Shown one piece after another: positions 19,165 through 28,509 of a DNA stretch of 64,000 nt. Position numbers and translations under genes: made by a program. The notes under the pieces were generated by a model. The model did not search any database, had not been told where the DNA came from, and was given only the letters and a program-made list of their open reading frames with translations. The DNA is from Cysteiniphilum halobium (GTDB lineage Bacteria; Pseudomonadota; Gammaproteobacteria; Francisellales; Francisellaceae), in assembly GCF_003574425.1 (NCBI RefSeq), contig NZ_QLIU01000030.1, positions 35,347 through 99,346 of the forward strand, written 5' to 3'. The number at the start of each line of letters is the position of its first letter. Position 1 is the stretch's first letter.

Positions 19165-19413
19165 AATTGATAGGACTTCAATATACTAATAAAAGGTTTC
19201 TGGAGTGTACCACAGACCACCAAAAATAAGAAAAAATAGCAGCATTTTTCTTGTCTTTCTTATTTCTCCTTATTTTTCTGAAAATCCCGCATTTATTTAA
19301 CCAAGTTATTATTTAATTCAATTCTAGAAAGCATTAAGTTTCAAATTATCATTTGCTTTTAATAAGTTTTTCTTTACAGTTAACAAACCATAAACAATGT
19401 GATAAGTTTAGTC

Positions 19414-20157
19414 ATGCCCTCAAAAAAAACCATTATTATCACTGGTGGCAGCCAAGGCATTGGCAAAGCATGCTGTGCGCTGTTTCATGCTAATAATTAT
19501 CATGTCATTAATCTAGATATTGCTCCAAATGAACTCGGTAGTATTGATTATATTCAAACCGACTTAAGTCAAGTTGCTGCAATCAGTGAGACCTTTAAAC
19601 AAATTAAAGAAAAATATCCACGTATTGATGCGCTTATCTCTAATGCTGGCATTCACTTCTCTGACAGTATTGAAAACACATCAGAGAGAGATTATTTTCG
19701 CGTGTTAAACACCAATCTTACATCATGTTTTTTTGTGCTTAAAGAAACCATTTCATTGATGAAACAAAACGCACATGGTGGGCGTATTGTTACCGTCGGC
19801 TCAGATCAGTCTTTTGTCGCTAAAAATAACTCAGCGGTTTATGGATTAACAAAAGCTGCCATTGCGCAACTAACCAAAAACATCGCTCTTGATTATGCCA
19901 AAGATAATATTACCGCCAATTGTGTCTGTCCTGGCACGATTGAAACACCATTATACTGGCAAGCAATAAAAAACTATTGTCAAAAATCAGGTGCTGATAT
20001 CAACGCCATTCATAAAGAAGAGCAATTACTACAACCGGCAAAGCGCTTAGGGCAGCCAGAAGAGGTGGCAAGTTTAATCTATTATCTGATTGAGCAAGCA
20101 GGCAGCTTTATACTAGGTAGCAGTATTGCTATTGATGGTGGTTACACCGCACAATAA
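19414..20157 (+). CDS. SDR family NAD(P)-dependent oxidoreductase
   Basis: A 247-residue classical short-chain dehydrogenase: cofactor motif TGGSQGIG, acidic residue after the second strand (INLDIA, favouring NAD over NADP), NAG in SNAGIHFSD, catalytic Ser in TVGSDQSF, YxxxK as YGLTK, and C-terminal SSIAIDGGYTAQ. The GTG at 19399 would add five residues; ATG at 19414 directly precedes the conserved start and is preferred, although neither has a convincing ribosome site. Related to FabG/ glucose dehydrogenase-like enzymes; substrate unknown. Lies between the divergent nadA and the downstream mfd. Confidence 0.85.
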   Translation: MPSKKTIIITGGSQGIGKACCALFHANNYHVINLDIAPNELGSIDYIQTDLSQVAAISETFKQIKEKYPRIDALISNAGIHFSDSIENTSERDYFRVLNTNLTSCFFVLKETISLMKQNAHGGRIVTVGSDQSFVAKNNSAVYGLTKAAIAQLTKNIALDYAKDNITANCVCPGTIETPLYWQAIKNYCQKSGADINAIHKEEQLLQPAKRLGQPEEVASLIYYLIEQAGSFILGSSIAIDGGYTAQ

Positions 20158-20243
20158 ACCGCGATCTTTTCTGCTATTGTCTGGTATATGCCAAGCCAGT
20201 TCGCTAAAATAACGCCACGCAATATTCTAGATTTAAATTTATC

Positions 20244-23200
20244 ATGCAGATTCTGCCAAAAGCGACACGCAATATTTATGCTAACGCCATTCCTACGGCA
20301 CTATCTCTTGCCTTAAACGAATACATTTTGGCAAATGATCAAAAGCCTCATTTATTAGTGTGTGAGAGCGCGCAAGTAGCATTGCAACTATATGATGAGC
20401 TGTGCTTTTTACTGCCACAAAAATCCATCTTACATTTTGCTGATCTTGAGATTCTACCGTTTGATTATTTCTCCGCGAGTGAAGATGTTATCTCCTCACG
20501 TCTAAACACCCTAAACCAGATTCAAAACAACCCAAATAGCATTATCATTGCCAATGTTAATACCTTGATTAAGTATCTGCCACCAACGTCCTTTTTGCAT
20601 ACCAACGCGTTTATGATCAAAAAAGGAGACAAGCTTGATTTAACGAAGAAAAAACGTCAACTGGAAACCACAGGTTATCAAAATGTTACCCAAGTGATTA
20701 CTCGAGGTGAATTTAGTGTGCGTGGCAGTATATTGGATATTTTTCCGATGGGTTCGGATGATGCTTATCGCATTGACCTATTTGATGATGAAGTTGACAG
20801 TATTCGCTGTGTTGATGTGGAAACACAACGCTCTCACTCGCCAATCGATGAAGTCAACATATTGCCAACACAAGAGTTTGTCCTTGATAAAAAGACACTC
20901 GATCAATTTGCACTAAACTGGTATGCGCTAATACCGCACGCAGATACTCAAAATCAAATTTATCAAAGCATTATTAAAGGGCAGATGATCAGTGGTATTG
21001 AGTTTTATCTGCCACTCTTTTTTGAGCGTGTTAACACGCTCTTTGACTATTTACGACAAGATACGATCATTCATAGCATTTATAACTGCCAATTATCATT
21101 GGAGAAGTATCACACTGATATTTTGACAAGACATGATCAATTAGCGCATGATCGCGAGCGCCCTATTTTAAAGCCTGAACAGGTTTTCTTATCACCCACC
21201 ACATTTAATGGCTTAATCAAAGATTTCACGCATATTAAATGGCTATCTCAAGAGAAAACCAAAGCAAATAATCTTGAGGTAGAAGGGTTACCTGATATTC
21301 ATGTCCATTATCAGTATAAAGAACCCTATCAAAAGCTTTTAGACTTATTAGCAAGTACAACATTTAACAAAGTGATCTTTTGTGCTGAAAGCCCAGGCAG
21401 AAAGGCGCTTATGTATGAAAACCTAAGTAAGTTGGGCTTAAAGCTTGACACTTATGTCAACTTCAATGATGCACTTGAATCAGGCTCAGCACGCGCGATT
21501 ACTGTCGCGCCCTTTACCCAAGGTATTATTAGTCATAACAAAAATCATACAATACTGATTGTTACTGAGTTTGATCTTTTCGCAAATCACAGTGCAATCA
21601 ACCTACGCACACGTATTAAGCAAAAAGATGAAGTTATTCCTAGTGTTGCACTTAAAGACTTATCAGAATTAAGCTTGGGCAGTCCAGTTGTCCATATTGA
21701 GCATGGTATTGCACGATTTGATGGCTTGACTAAACTTGATTTTGGTGCGCGGGAAACCGAATTTCTAACGCTTAAATTTAAAAATGATGAAAAGCTTTAT
21801 GTACCCATCTATGCATTGAACCTGGTCAGTCGCTATAGTGGTACTGAGCTTGAGCACGCACCCATTAGTAAACTAGGCACCGATACCTGGCAAAAGGAAA
21901 AAGAAAAAGCTGCGAAAAAAATCAATGATGTTGCCGCTGACCTTTTAGCAATTTATGCAGAGCGCGCACTTAAACAAGGCTATGGTAATCTTCTTCATGA
22001 AAAAGATTATTTAGCATTTTGTGAGGGGTTTCCCTTTGAAGAGACACCTGATCAAGCCATTGCAATTAATGATGTCATCAAAGATATGCTTTCAGATAAA
22101 CCAATGGATCGCCTGATTTGTGGCGATGTTGGTTTTGGCAAAACAGAAGTTGCAATGCGTGCGGCATTTATTGCGGCAAGCAACAATAAGCAGGTGGCTG
22201 TTTTAGCGCCAACAACCTTATTAGCACAGCAACACTTTGATAATTTTAGCGATCGTTTTAGTGAGATGGGCGCAACCGTTGAGGTCCTGTCACGCTTTAA
22301 AACACCTAAGGAACAAAATGCTGCCATAAAACAAATCAACGATGGTCATATCGATATTGTTATTGGCACACATAAGTTATTGTCTGAGAAAATTAAGTTT
22401 CATAATTTAGGGCTTTTAATTATCGATGAAGAACATCGCTTTGGTGTTACCCACAAAGAAAAAATGAAAGCAATGCGTGCTAATATTGATATTTTGACGA
22501 TGACGGCGACCCCTATTCCACGCACTTTAAACATGGCATTTTCGAATATTCGTGACTTGTCTATTATTGCCACGGCACCTGCCAAACGCCTATCTGTTAA
22601 AACATTTGTTAGACAATACAACAGTGGCATTGTCAAAGAAGCTGTCATGCGTGAGGCGTTAAGAGGTGGACAAGTTTACTATCTTCACAACAGTGTTAGT
22701 ACGATTTATCACAAGGCAGAGGAATTACAAAAGCTTTTCCCTGATATTAAAATTGCTATTGCTCACGGGCAAATGCGTGAACGTGAACTTGAAAAAATCA
22801 TGTTTGAATTCCAACAAAATCGTTATCAAATTCTGGTGTGCACAACGATTATTGAAACCGGTATTGATATTGCTAATGCCAATACCATTGTTATTGAACG
22901 CGCGGATAATTTTGGCTTAGCGCAATTACATCAGTTGCGTGGCCGTGTTGGTCGCTCGCATCACCAAGCTTATGCTTATTTACTGACACCACCTCAAGCA
23001 TCATTAGCAAAAGATGCTAAAAAGCGCCTTGAGGCGATCTTGGAAACTGAATCATTAGGTGGTGGCTATATGCTAGCTAACCATGATCTTGAGATCAGAG
23101 GAGCCGGAGAGATGCTTGGCAAAGAGCAAAGTGGCAATATGCAAGGCATTGGTTTTAATCTGTATATGGATTTACTACAAAAAACCATCTCAGCACTACA

Positions 23201-23705
23201 AAAAGGTGAAACATTTGATGCAACAAAGATCAATCAATCATTCCAGCTGGATGCCCAGATTGAGCTTAGAATTCCAACACTTTTTCCAGAAGAATATATC
23301 TATGATGTGCACACGCGTCTTGGGCTTTACAAACGTATCTCCAGTGCTGAAACACATGATGAGTTAGATAAAATTAAAATTGAAGTTATTGATCGTTTTG
23401 GTTTACTACCAGAACATGCGCAGTATTTATTTGATATTACCCATTTAAAGTTAAGTGCCACCCATCTTGGTATTCATAAAATCGAAATGCACGCATCAGG
23501 TGGTAAGATAAGCTTCAATACACCACTTGAATTTGATCCTATTCACCTTATTACATTGGTACAAATGCAAGCACAAGATTTCCAGTTAAGCCAAGATCAA
23601 AAGCTTGTAATTAAAAAATCTTTGCCTCAAGCACAACAACGAGTTGCTTTTATCAATACTTTTATGGATAAGTTGCAGTCAAAAATAAAACAAACAAGGC
23701 ATTAA
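20244..23705 (+). CDS. mfd: Transcription-repair coupling factor
   Basis: Removes RNA polymerase stalled at lesions and recruits UvrA. The 1153-residue protein shows the full order: UvrB-homology region with RGEFSVRGSILDIFP (about 155), RNA-polymerase-interacting domain with VHIEHGIARFDGL (about 485), and a RecG-like translocase with Walker A GDVGFGKTEVAMR (about 628), DEEH box LLIIDEEHRFGV (about 722), TATPIPRTL and ETGIDIANANT, then the C-terminal TRCF domain (PELRIPTLFPEEYI-like IELRIPTLFPEEYI). Length and motifs are normal. It starts 86 bases after the SDR gene. Confidence 0.97.
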   Translation: MQILPKATRNIYANAIPTALSLALNEYILANDQKPHLLVCESAQVALQLYDELCFLLPQKSILHFADLEILPFDYFSASEDVISSRLNTLNQIQNNPNSIIIANVNTLIKYLPPTSFLHTNAFMIKKGDKLDLTKKKRQLETTGYQNVTQVITRGEFSVRGSILDIFPMGSDDAYRIDLFDDEVDSIRCVDVETQRSHSPIDEVNILPTQEFVLDKKTLDQFALNWYALIPHADTQNQIYQSIIKGQMISGIEFYLPLFFERVNTLFDYLRQDTIIHSIYNCQLSLEKYHTDILTRHDQLAHDRERPILKPEQVFLSPTTFNGLIKDFTHIKWLSQEKTKANNLEVEGLPDIHVHYQYKEPYQKLLDLLASTTFNKVIFCAESPGRKALMYENLSKLGLKLDTYVNFNDALESGSARAITVAPFTQGIISHNKNHTILIVTEFDLFANHSAINLRTRIKQKDEVIPSVALKDLSELSLGSPVVHIEHGIARFDGLTKLDFGARETEFLTLKFKNDEKLYVPIYALNLVSRYSGTELEHAPISKLGTDTWQKEKEKAAKKINDVAADLLAIYAERALKQGYGNLLHEKDYLAFCEGFPFEETPDQAIAINDVIKDMLSDKPMDRLICGDVGFGKTEVAMRAAFIAASNNKQVAVLAPTTLLAQQHFDNFSDRFSEMGATVEVLSRFKTPKEQNAAIKQINDGHIDIVIGTHKLLSEKIKFHNLGLLIIDEEHRFGVTHKEKMKAMRANIDILTMTATPIPRTLNMAFSNIRDLSIIATAPAKRLSVKTFVRQYNSGIVKEAVMREALRGGQVYYLHNSVSTIYHKAEELQKLFPDIKIAIAHGQMRERELEKIMFEFQQNRYQILVCTTIIETGIDIANANTIVIERADNFGLAQLHQLRGRVGRSHHQAYAYLLTPPQASLAKDAKKRLEAILETESLGGGYMLANHDLEIRGAGEMLGKEQSGNMQGIGFNLYMDLLQKTISALQKGETFDATKINQSFQLDAQIELRIPTLFPEEYIYDVHTRLGLYKRISSAETHDELDKIKIEVIDRFGLLPEHAQYLFDITHLKLSATHLGIHKIEMHASGGKISFNTPLEFDPIHLITLVQMQAQDFQLSQDQKLVIKKSLPQAQQRVAFINTFMDKLQSKIKQTRH

Positions 23706-23741
23706 GTACCTAAGTGAAAAAATAAGTTGAGCTTCAATTAT

Positions 23742-23795
23742 CCCCCTCACCCGCGCAGCTTAAGCTGCACGAGCGATCCCACAAGGGGGAGAGGT
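23742..23795. repeat. Dispersed palindromic repeat, family 1, copy 1
   Basis: Begins CCCCCTCACCCG, contains the perfect palindrome GCAGCTTAAGCTGC and ends AAGGGGGAGAGGTG. Flanks carry AATAAGTTG on the left (from about 23720) and GCAACTTATT on the right (about 23805), i.e. short inverted ends. Related copies occur at about 55846-55897 (reversed) and 61723-61774. Confidence 0.7.
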
Positions 23796-23834
23796 GCTAG
23801 CTGATGCAACTTATTCTTGATTCATTACTATGGG

Positions 23835-23898
23835 TATTCGGGTCAGGTTTGATCCGAATAGATGATTCGTGATTATTCTTAGACTTGATCCTAGAATA
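23835..23898. repeat. Two adjacent related palindromes
   Basis: TATTCGG...CCGAATA (23835-23860) and TATTCTTAG...CTAGAATA (23874-23898) share outer bases and an inner ...TTGATCC core, so they look like two diverged units of one palindromic element in the mfd-glyS intergenic region. Confidence 0.55.
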
Positions 23899-23911
23899 GA
23901 TAATATTTGCG

Positions 23912-23934
23912 TAGGGCGTATAGCATACGCCCTA
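23912..23934. terminator. Hairpin between convergent mfd and glyS
   Basis: Perfect 10-bp stem TAGGGCGTAT / ATACGCCCTA with a 3-base loop AGC, followed by TTTCC on the + strand. It lies 12 bases past the glyS stop and about 200 bases past mfd; probably a bidirectional terminator, although the U-tract is short. Confidence 0.55.
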
Positions 23935-23945
23935 TTTCCTTGGTG

Positions 23946-26018
23946 TTATAAGGCAGAAAGATCAGCCACTTGACGAAATAAATGAGATATTTTTTGTAAG
24001 ATTGCCAAACGATTATTCTTAATCTTTTCATCCTCAGCAATAACCATAACGTGTTCAAAAAACTCGGCAATCGGTTCATCCAATGTTGATAAAAGCAGTA
24101 AGGCTTGTTGATATTGTTTATCTTTAATTAACGTGGATAACTTACTTTCAACAGAGCACAATGCTTCAAACAGACTGATCTCTGCAGCTTCGTGCAGTAG
24201 GCTTTGATCAATCGCTAAAACATTATCCACAGCATTTTTTGCCAGAATATTAGCGACACGCTTGTTGCTTTGTGCCAAGCGCTCACAAGCCGTATGCGAT
24301 TTAAATGCAATTAATGCATGAATACGTGCATCAAAGTCCGCGACATCAGTGTGATCAACAGCTTTTACCGCTTCAAAGACTTCTCCTGCTATACCCTCTT
24401 CTTTATAGATTACTTTTAAGCGATCAATAAAAAATTGCTTCAAACCATGCTTTAAATCAGCTTTTACTGTTAACTGATCCGCTTGAAAAGTATTAATCGA
24501 TAACTCAATCAATGTTGATAAAGAGATCGCTAAATGGTGTTCTTTCAATATACGTAGCACACCAATCGCTGCACGTCTTAAAGCAAATGGGTCCTTATCC
24601 CCTGTTGGCTTTTGTCCAATGCCAAAGATTCCAACCAAAGTATCCATTTTCTCAGCAATGGCTAACGCTTGCGCTATTTTACTTTGAGGTAGTTTATCCC
24701 CTGCATATTTTGGCCAATACTGCTCCTCAATTGCCTGACATACATCGTTGTCTTCACCATGTGCTTTAGCATAATATTTGCCAATAGTGCCTTGTAAGTC
24801 GGTAAACTCATAAACCATATCTGTCATCAGATCAGCCTTACTTAAGTAACCCGCACGATACGCAAGCTTCTCATCAGCGCCAATTGCTTTAGCAATCGCT
24901 TGTGCTAATAAAGCAATACGTTCTGTACGATCATACACTGACCCCAATGCCTTTTGAAAAGTAACTGCTTTTAATTTTTCAACATAAGTCTCTAATGGCT
25001 TTTTGATATCGGTATCATAGAAAAATGCAGCATCTGATAAACGTGCTGCCATCACCTTATTATTACCCTTAATTACGGTTTGTGGATTTGAGCTCACGAT
25101 ATTACTCATTGTAATAAAATGATTGATCATTTTGTTGTTATCATCAACCAAGGCAAAGCATTTTTGATGTTCTTCCATTGCCGATATTAATGCTTCTTGT
25201 GGCACGCGCAAAAAACGCTGATCAAAGTCACATAACAAAGCATGTGGATATTCGACAATTGCAGTGACCTCCTCGACTAAATCATCATTTAATACCGCAT
25301 TGGCATGCTGTGCTTCGGCTAAGGCTTTAGCAGAAGTGATGATTTTTTCTTTACGCACTTGCCAATCCACCAGCACATGTGCGTCTTCCAGTTTACCCAC
25401 ATAGTTACTGGCATCGTTAATATGTATTGCATCTGGCGCGTGAAAACGATGACCATAGCTAATATGTGAGGTTTTACAACCATAAAAGGAAGCATCAACC
25501 AGCTCATCACCAAGGAGCAATATCGCCCAATGCACAGGACGCACGAATTGATATTCTTCATCGCCCCAGCGCATCATTTTGGGAATCGGTAATTTCTTCA
25601 ATGCTTGATCAATAATATCTGCAATGATATCTTTGGTTTGCTGCCCCTTTTGTGCCACTTGATAAAAAAGGCGCGCGCCTTTACTGTGCTCAATAGTGGT
25701 AAGCTTATCAAAGCTCACACCACAAGACTTGGCAAACCCTAAAGCGGCTTTAGTTGGTTTGCCTTGCTCGTCATAGGCTTTATCGATAAACGGACCTTCT
25801 TTACCAATTAACTTATCTTTTTGTGTTATTTGTAATTGTTCAATCACAAAAGCAAGACGTCTTGGTGAGGCATAAAATTGCTTAGCTTGATAGCCAATCT
25901 CTAAATCATCTAGCGCCTTACAGACATTTTCCAATAATTTTTGCGCCATATTTTTTAAGGCTTTCGGTGGCAGCTCTTCCGTGCCTAATTCAAACAATAA
26001 ATCAGCAGTATCCAACAT
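23946..26018 (-). CDS. glyS: Glycyl-tRNA synthetase beta subunit
   Basis: Beta subunit of the tetrameric bacterial-type GlyRS, carrying tRNA-binding and HD-like domains. The 690-residue product begins LLFELGTEELPPKAL and contains YASPRRLAFVIEQL, IGKEGPFIDKAYD, MRWGDEEYQFVRPVHWAILLLG, EVTAIVEYPHALLCDFD, MEEHQKCFALVD, KADLMTDMVYEFTDLQGTIGKYYA and DPFALRRAA. All match the family. The alpha subunit gene glyQ normally sits immediately upstream, but upstream here is an intergenic hairpin and a divergent secreted enzyme gene, so glyQ must be elsewhere. Confidence 0.96.
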   Translation of the reverse strand: MLDTADLLFELGTEELPPKALKNMAQKLLENVCKALDDLEIGYQAKQFYASPRRLAFVIEQLQITQKDKLIGKEGPFIDKAYDEQGKPTKAALGFAKSCGVSFDKLTTIEHSKGARLFYQVAQKGQQTKDIIADIIDQALKKLPIPKMMRWGDEEYQFVRPVHWAILLLGDELVDASFYGCKTSHISYGHRFHAPDAIHINDASNYVGKLEDAHVLVDWQVRKEKIITSAKALAEAQHANAVLNDDLVEEVTAIVEYPHALLCDFDQRFLRVPQEALISAMEEHQKCFALVDDNNKMINHFITMSNIVSSNPQTVIKGNNKVMAARLSDAAFFYDTDIKKPLETYVEKLKAVTFQKALGSVYDRTERIALLAQAIAKAIGADEKLAYRAGYLSKADLMTDMVYEFTDLQGTIGKYYAKAHGEDNDVCQAIEEQYWPKYAGDKLPQSKIAQALAIAEKMDTLVGIFGIGQKPTGDKDPFALRRAAIGVLRILKEHHLAISLSTLIELSINTFQADQLTVKADLKHGLKQFFIDRLKVIYKEEGIAGEVFEAVKAVDHTDVADFDARIHALIAFKSHTACERLAQSNKRVANILAKNAVDNVLAIDQSLLHEAAEISLFEALCSVESKLSTLIKDKQYQQALLLLSTLDEPIAEFFEHVMVIAEDEKIKNNRLAILQKISHLFRQVADLSAL

Positions 26019-26174
26019 AAATCAATTTCGTCAATTTCATCACTTGCAATGGCTTTGCATTTTAACGTTAATAACAAGCAAAAGCAGTAAAAACCTAGAA
26101 CTCTAATGGAAAAATACTATTTTCATCCTGCTTTAAGTATACTTTATATCATTTTCTTCTACACTGTTTTTGAG

Positions 26175-26239
26175 CATATACCACTCGTGAATCATTTTGC
26201 GGTGTTCGGTGCCGAAAAATGATTCACGAGTGGTATATG
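26175..26239. repeat. Long perfect inverted repeat (24-bp arms)
   Basis: Left arm 26175-26198 and right arm 26216-26239 are perfect reverse complements of 24 bases, with a 17-base spacer that itself contains TTCGG-TG-CCGAA. It lies between the divergent glyS and the sphingomyelinase-like gene, 45 bases before the latter's ATG. The inner sequence ATTTTGCGGTGTT resembles 63797 onward in this window. Without a U-tract it is not a simple terminator. Confidence 0.8.
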
Positions 26240-26283
26240 AGATGTGCTCCCACCAACTTAAAAGGAAATTAAAGGAGAAGACA

Positions 26284-27222
26284 ATGAAACGATGGAAGTT
26301 AATAATCAGTGCTTTGATGTTAGTAATTACACCATATCTATTTGCTGCTGAAATCAAAGTGATGACGTATAATGTGAATTTATTACCCAACATCCCTACC
26401 CCATTAACCACGAATTTAAATAAACCTTATCAGCGCGCTTATTATATCCCTAAAGAAATTGCTAAACACAATATTGATGTTGTCGCACTGCAAGAAGCTA
26501 TTGCGCCAATTTCTTTTTATATCTTGGATAAACGCATGAAAGCCGTCGGCTATAAATATCGTACAGATGTCGTTGGGCAACCAAGTTTAGAACACCTTAA
26601 TCTACTTAATGGTGGCGTTGTTATTTATAGTAAATACCCAATTGTTGGTCAACCACAATATGTGGTTTTCCCACGTTCCTATGGGCTTGAAGGTATTTCT
26701 AATAAAGGTGCAGTATTTGTTGCCATTGAAAAAGATCATCAAATTTATCATTTCATTTCACTACATGCACAAAGCTTTAGCGGTACTATCGATGATAATG
26801 CATTTAGCGTGTGGAAAAGACAAATGGGTGCTCTCCAAGAAGCCATTTCAAATAAACATTTCTCAAGTAATGACAAGGTCATTTTAATGGGAGATTTTAA
26901 TGCAGACAGTGGCTATTCAAGTGCCACAGACCCCAGCACTGGCAATATCGTCTATCAAACATTGATTAATATGTTACATTTAAAATCAAGTGCGCCTTTC
27001 GCCCAAAATACACTGCCATTTAGCTATGATAAATTAACCAACAGCATGGCAGTTAGTGATGAAAGAACAACCCTTGATCATATTCTTTGTATCGATGGCG
27101 CCGCATGCCCGAATAACACTCAATCAACCATTGAAATCGTTGCACTTAAAAACAAGCATCTAGGCGACATGCCAGATTTATCTGATCATTATGCGGTTAT
27201 TGGCACGTTGGTTTATCCTTAG
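26284..27222 (+). CDS. Secreted endonuclease/exonuclease/phosphatase-fold enzyme, neutral sphingomyelinase-like
   Basis: 312 residues. An N-terminal signal peptide (MKRWKLIISALMLVITPYLF, cleavage near AAE) sends it to the periplasm or outside. The mature part is a DNase I-like phosphodiesterase: MTYNVNLLPN, the metal-binding Glu in VALQEAI, GVVIYSKYPI, SLHAQS, MGDFNADSG, TLDHILC and the catalytic SDHYAVIG. The NVNLLP and GVVIYSKYPI spacing is that of bacterial sphingomyelinase C and not of exonuclease III. It would hydrolyse sphingomyelin or a related phosphodiester, a plausible host-membrane function, but the lipid substrate is inferred. AAAGGAG precedes this ATG; the longer frame from 26197 begins inside the hairpin and is rejected. 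Confidence 0.8.
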   Translation: MKRWKLIISALMLVITPYLFAAEIKVMTYNVNLLPNIPTPLTTNLNKPYQRAYYIPKEIAKHNIDVVALQEAIAPISFYILDKRMKAVGYKYRTDVVGQPSLEHLNLLNGGVVIYSKYPIVGQPQYVVFPRSYGLEGISNKGAVFVAIEKDHQIYHFISLHAQSFSGTIDDNAFSVWKRQMGALQEAISNKHFSSNDKVILMGDFNADSGYSSATDPSTGNIVYQTLINMLHLKSSAPFAQNTLPFSYDKLTNSMAVSDERTTLDHILCIDGAACPNNTQSTIEIVALKNKHLGDMPDLSDHYAVIGTLVYP

Positions 27223-27274
27223 ATTGCTTTGATTTTAATAATGCGGATATAGCTATACCGCCCGCAAACCATTT

Positions 27275-27469
27275 TTACTCTCTGCATTTAGTTACAAGTG
27301 CACTGTCTGCCTTTTCTGCATAGATCATATCCGCAATCATTAAAGCAAAACCCTTAGTGGTTGATATATAGTGTTTTAATTTTGATATAATCCAACTTTC
27401 CGGAACCTCCCCCAACCACTCAACACCACTATCTTTATACTTTAGATAAGGCTTTAGTTTACCAGTCAC
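27275..27469 (-). pseudogene. hsdS: Fragment of type I restriction specificity subunit (HsdS)
   Basis: 64 codons. KYKDSGVEWLGEVPESW is the hallmark opening of an HsdS target-recognition domain; full-length HsdS has around 400 residues with two such domains, so only the beginning of one is left, followed by a short tail (ADMIYAEKADSALVTKCRE). The GTG start overlaps the stop of the gene upstream (TAGTG). Confidence 0.7.
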
Positions 27470-28074
27470 TACTTGTCTCCTTGCGGAAAGAGAATTACAT
27501 TATCAATATCAGCCATATTTTTACCATCATTAATGCAATCGCCATCAAGGTAAGACTGCCAAAGTTCAATAGGTCTTGTATAGTCTTTTTTGGTATGCGG
27601 ATTGGTGATTAAGGCACTTTGCCAATAATCCATTGTCTTATCACAAACCGCCTGACTAACTTCACCATGACGGGAACATTCGTACTCTAGGATTTGTTTA
27701 AATTGATTAAGATGTGTGGTGACACTGCGGTTATCTGTTTTACAAAACGTAAGCTTATTTAACTTCGGCTCAAAATAATCACGAATCTGACAGCCATAGT
27801 CTTCAAAGCATCGTATTTCAAGTTCATTAATTGCCCATTCGATCATTGCTGGCAGCGAATCAAAAAGATATTTTGCCCCACCTATTTCAAATAATGGGAT
27901 AGCTAATACAATTCGCGTATTGATATGCATAAACACGGCAACATCTTTGCGCTGGATTTTTAGTAAGTCAACTGCCCAATCATCATAAAAAGGTAAAGAC
28001 TGCGCTTGTGGTTGTGGCAAGTCGCCTATTTTAAGCCTGCTTGCCATTTTAGCGGTTAATCTAAATTGTGCCAT
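27469..28074 (-). CDS. DUF6933-like protein of unknown function
   Basis: 201 residues, apparently intact. The start MAQFRLTAKMASRLKIGDLP and the following FYDDWAVDLLKIQRKDVAVFMH and RIVLAIPLF resemble a small bacterial family (DUF6933) without assigned role. It sits exactly between the hsdM and hsdS fragments, joined to the first by TAATG and to the second by TAGTG, so the three frames form one translationally coupled unit. It may be a cargo gene of the former restriction locus or a protein linked to it; function unknown. Confidence 0.65.
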   Translation of the reverse strand: MAQFRLTAKMASRLKIGDLPQPQAQSLPFYDDWAVDLLKIQRKDVAVFMHINTRIVLAIPLFEIGGAKYLFDSLPAMIEWAINELEIRCFEDYGCQIRDYFEPKLNKLTFCKTDNRSVTTHLNQFKQILEYECSRHGEVSQAVCDKTMDYWQSALITNPHTKKDYTRPIELWQSYLDGDCINDGKNMADIDNVILFPQGDK

Positions 28075-28373
28075 TATGAATGTACCTCACCTAAAAGTTC
28101 TAATATTTCTTTAGTTTTAGTTAACGTATATTCTGATGTGTTATAAAACTTGTTTTGTGATTTAGCACTTAAAATGGCATTTAGCGGAATGCCTAAATCT
28201 TTTCGTTTGTTGTATTCATTGATCACCTCTTGTCGTGTTGGCGCAAGAACTGCCTCTACACGTGCTAAAACTGTAAAGGGCAAAATCACCTTACCAAAAT
28301 CAGAGCGTTTATAATCACCGCGCAATAAATCTGCAACAGACCATATTAGTGAGGATAAATTTTTAGTATTCAT
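28074..28373 (-). pseudogene. hsdM: N-terminal fragment of type I restriction methyltransferase subunit (HsdM)
   Basis: 99 residues. SLIWSVADLLRGDYKRSDFG and ILPFTVLARVEAVLAPTR are the characteristic N-terminal helical domain of HsdM. A working HsdM has about 500 residues with the DPPF/NPPY catalytic motif, all missing here. The frame ends cleanly with TAA overlapping the ATG of the next gene, so the join is not a simple frameshift. Confidence 0.8.
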
Positions 28374-28509
28374 TTTCTATATCTAAAATCATAAATGATC
28401 GTGAATCTAGCAGTAAAGTAGGTCAAAAGCAAGAATGTTACCGACCATAAGAACTGTTATAAATGCCCTCTTAAAAATAAATCATCCCCTTAATATAAGC
28501 ATCCTATTT

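Noticed and set aside
26197..26283. Longer start for the sphingomyelinase-like protein
   Set aside because: Would begin inside the hairpin and hide the signal peptide; ATG at 26284 has AAAGGAG.
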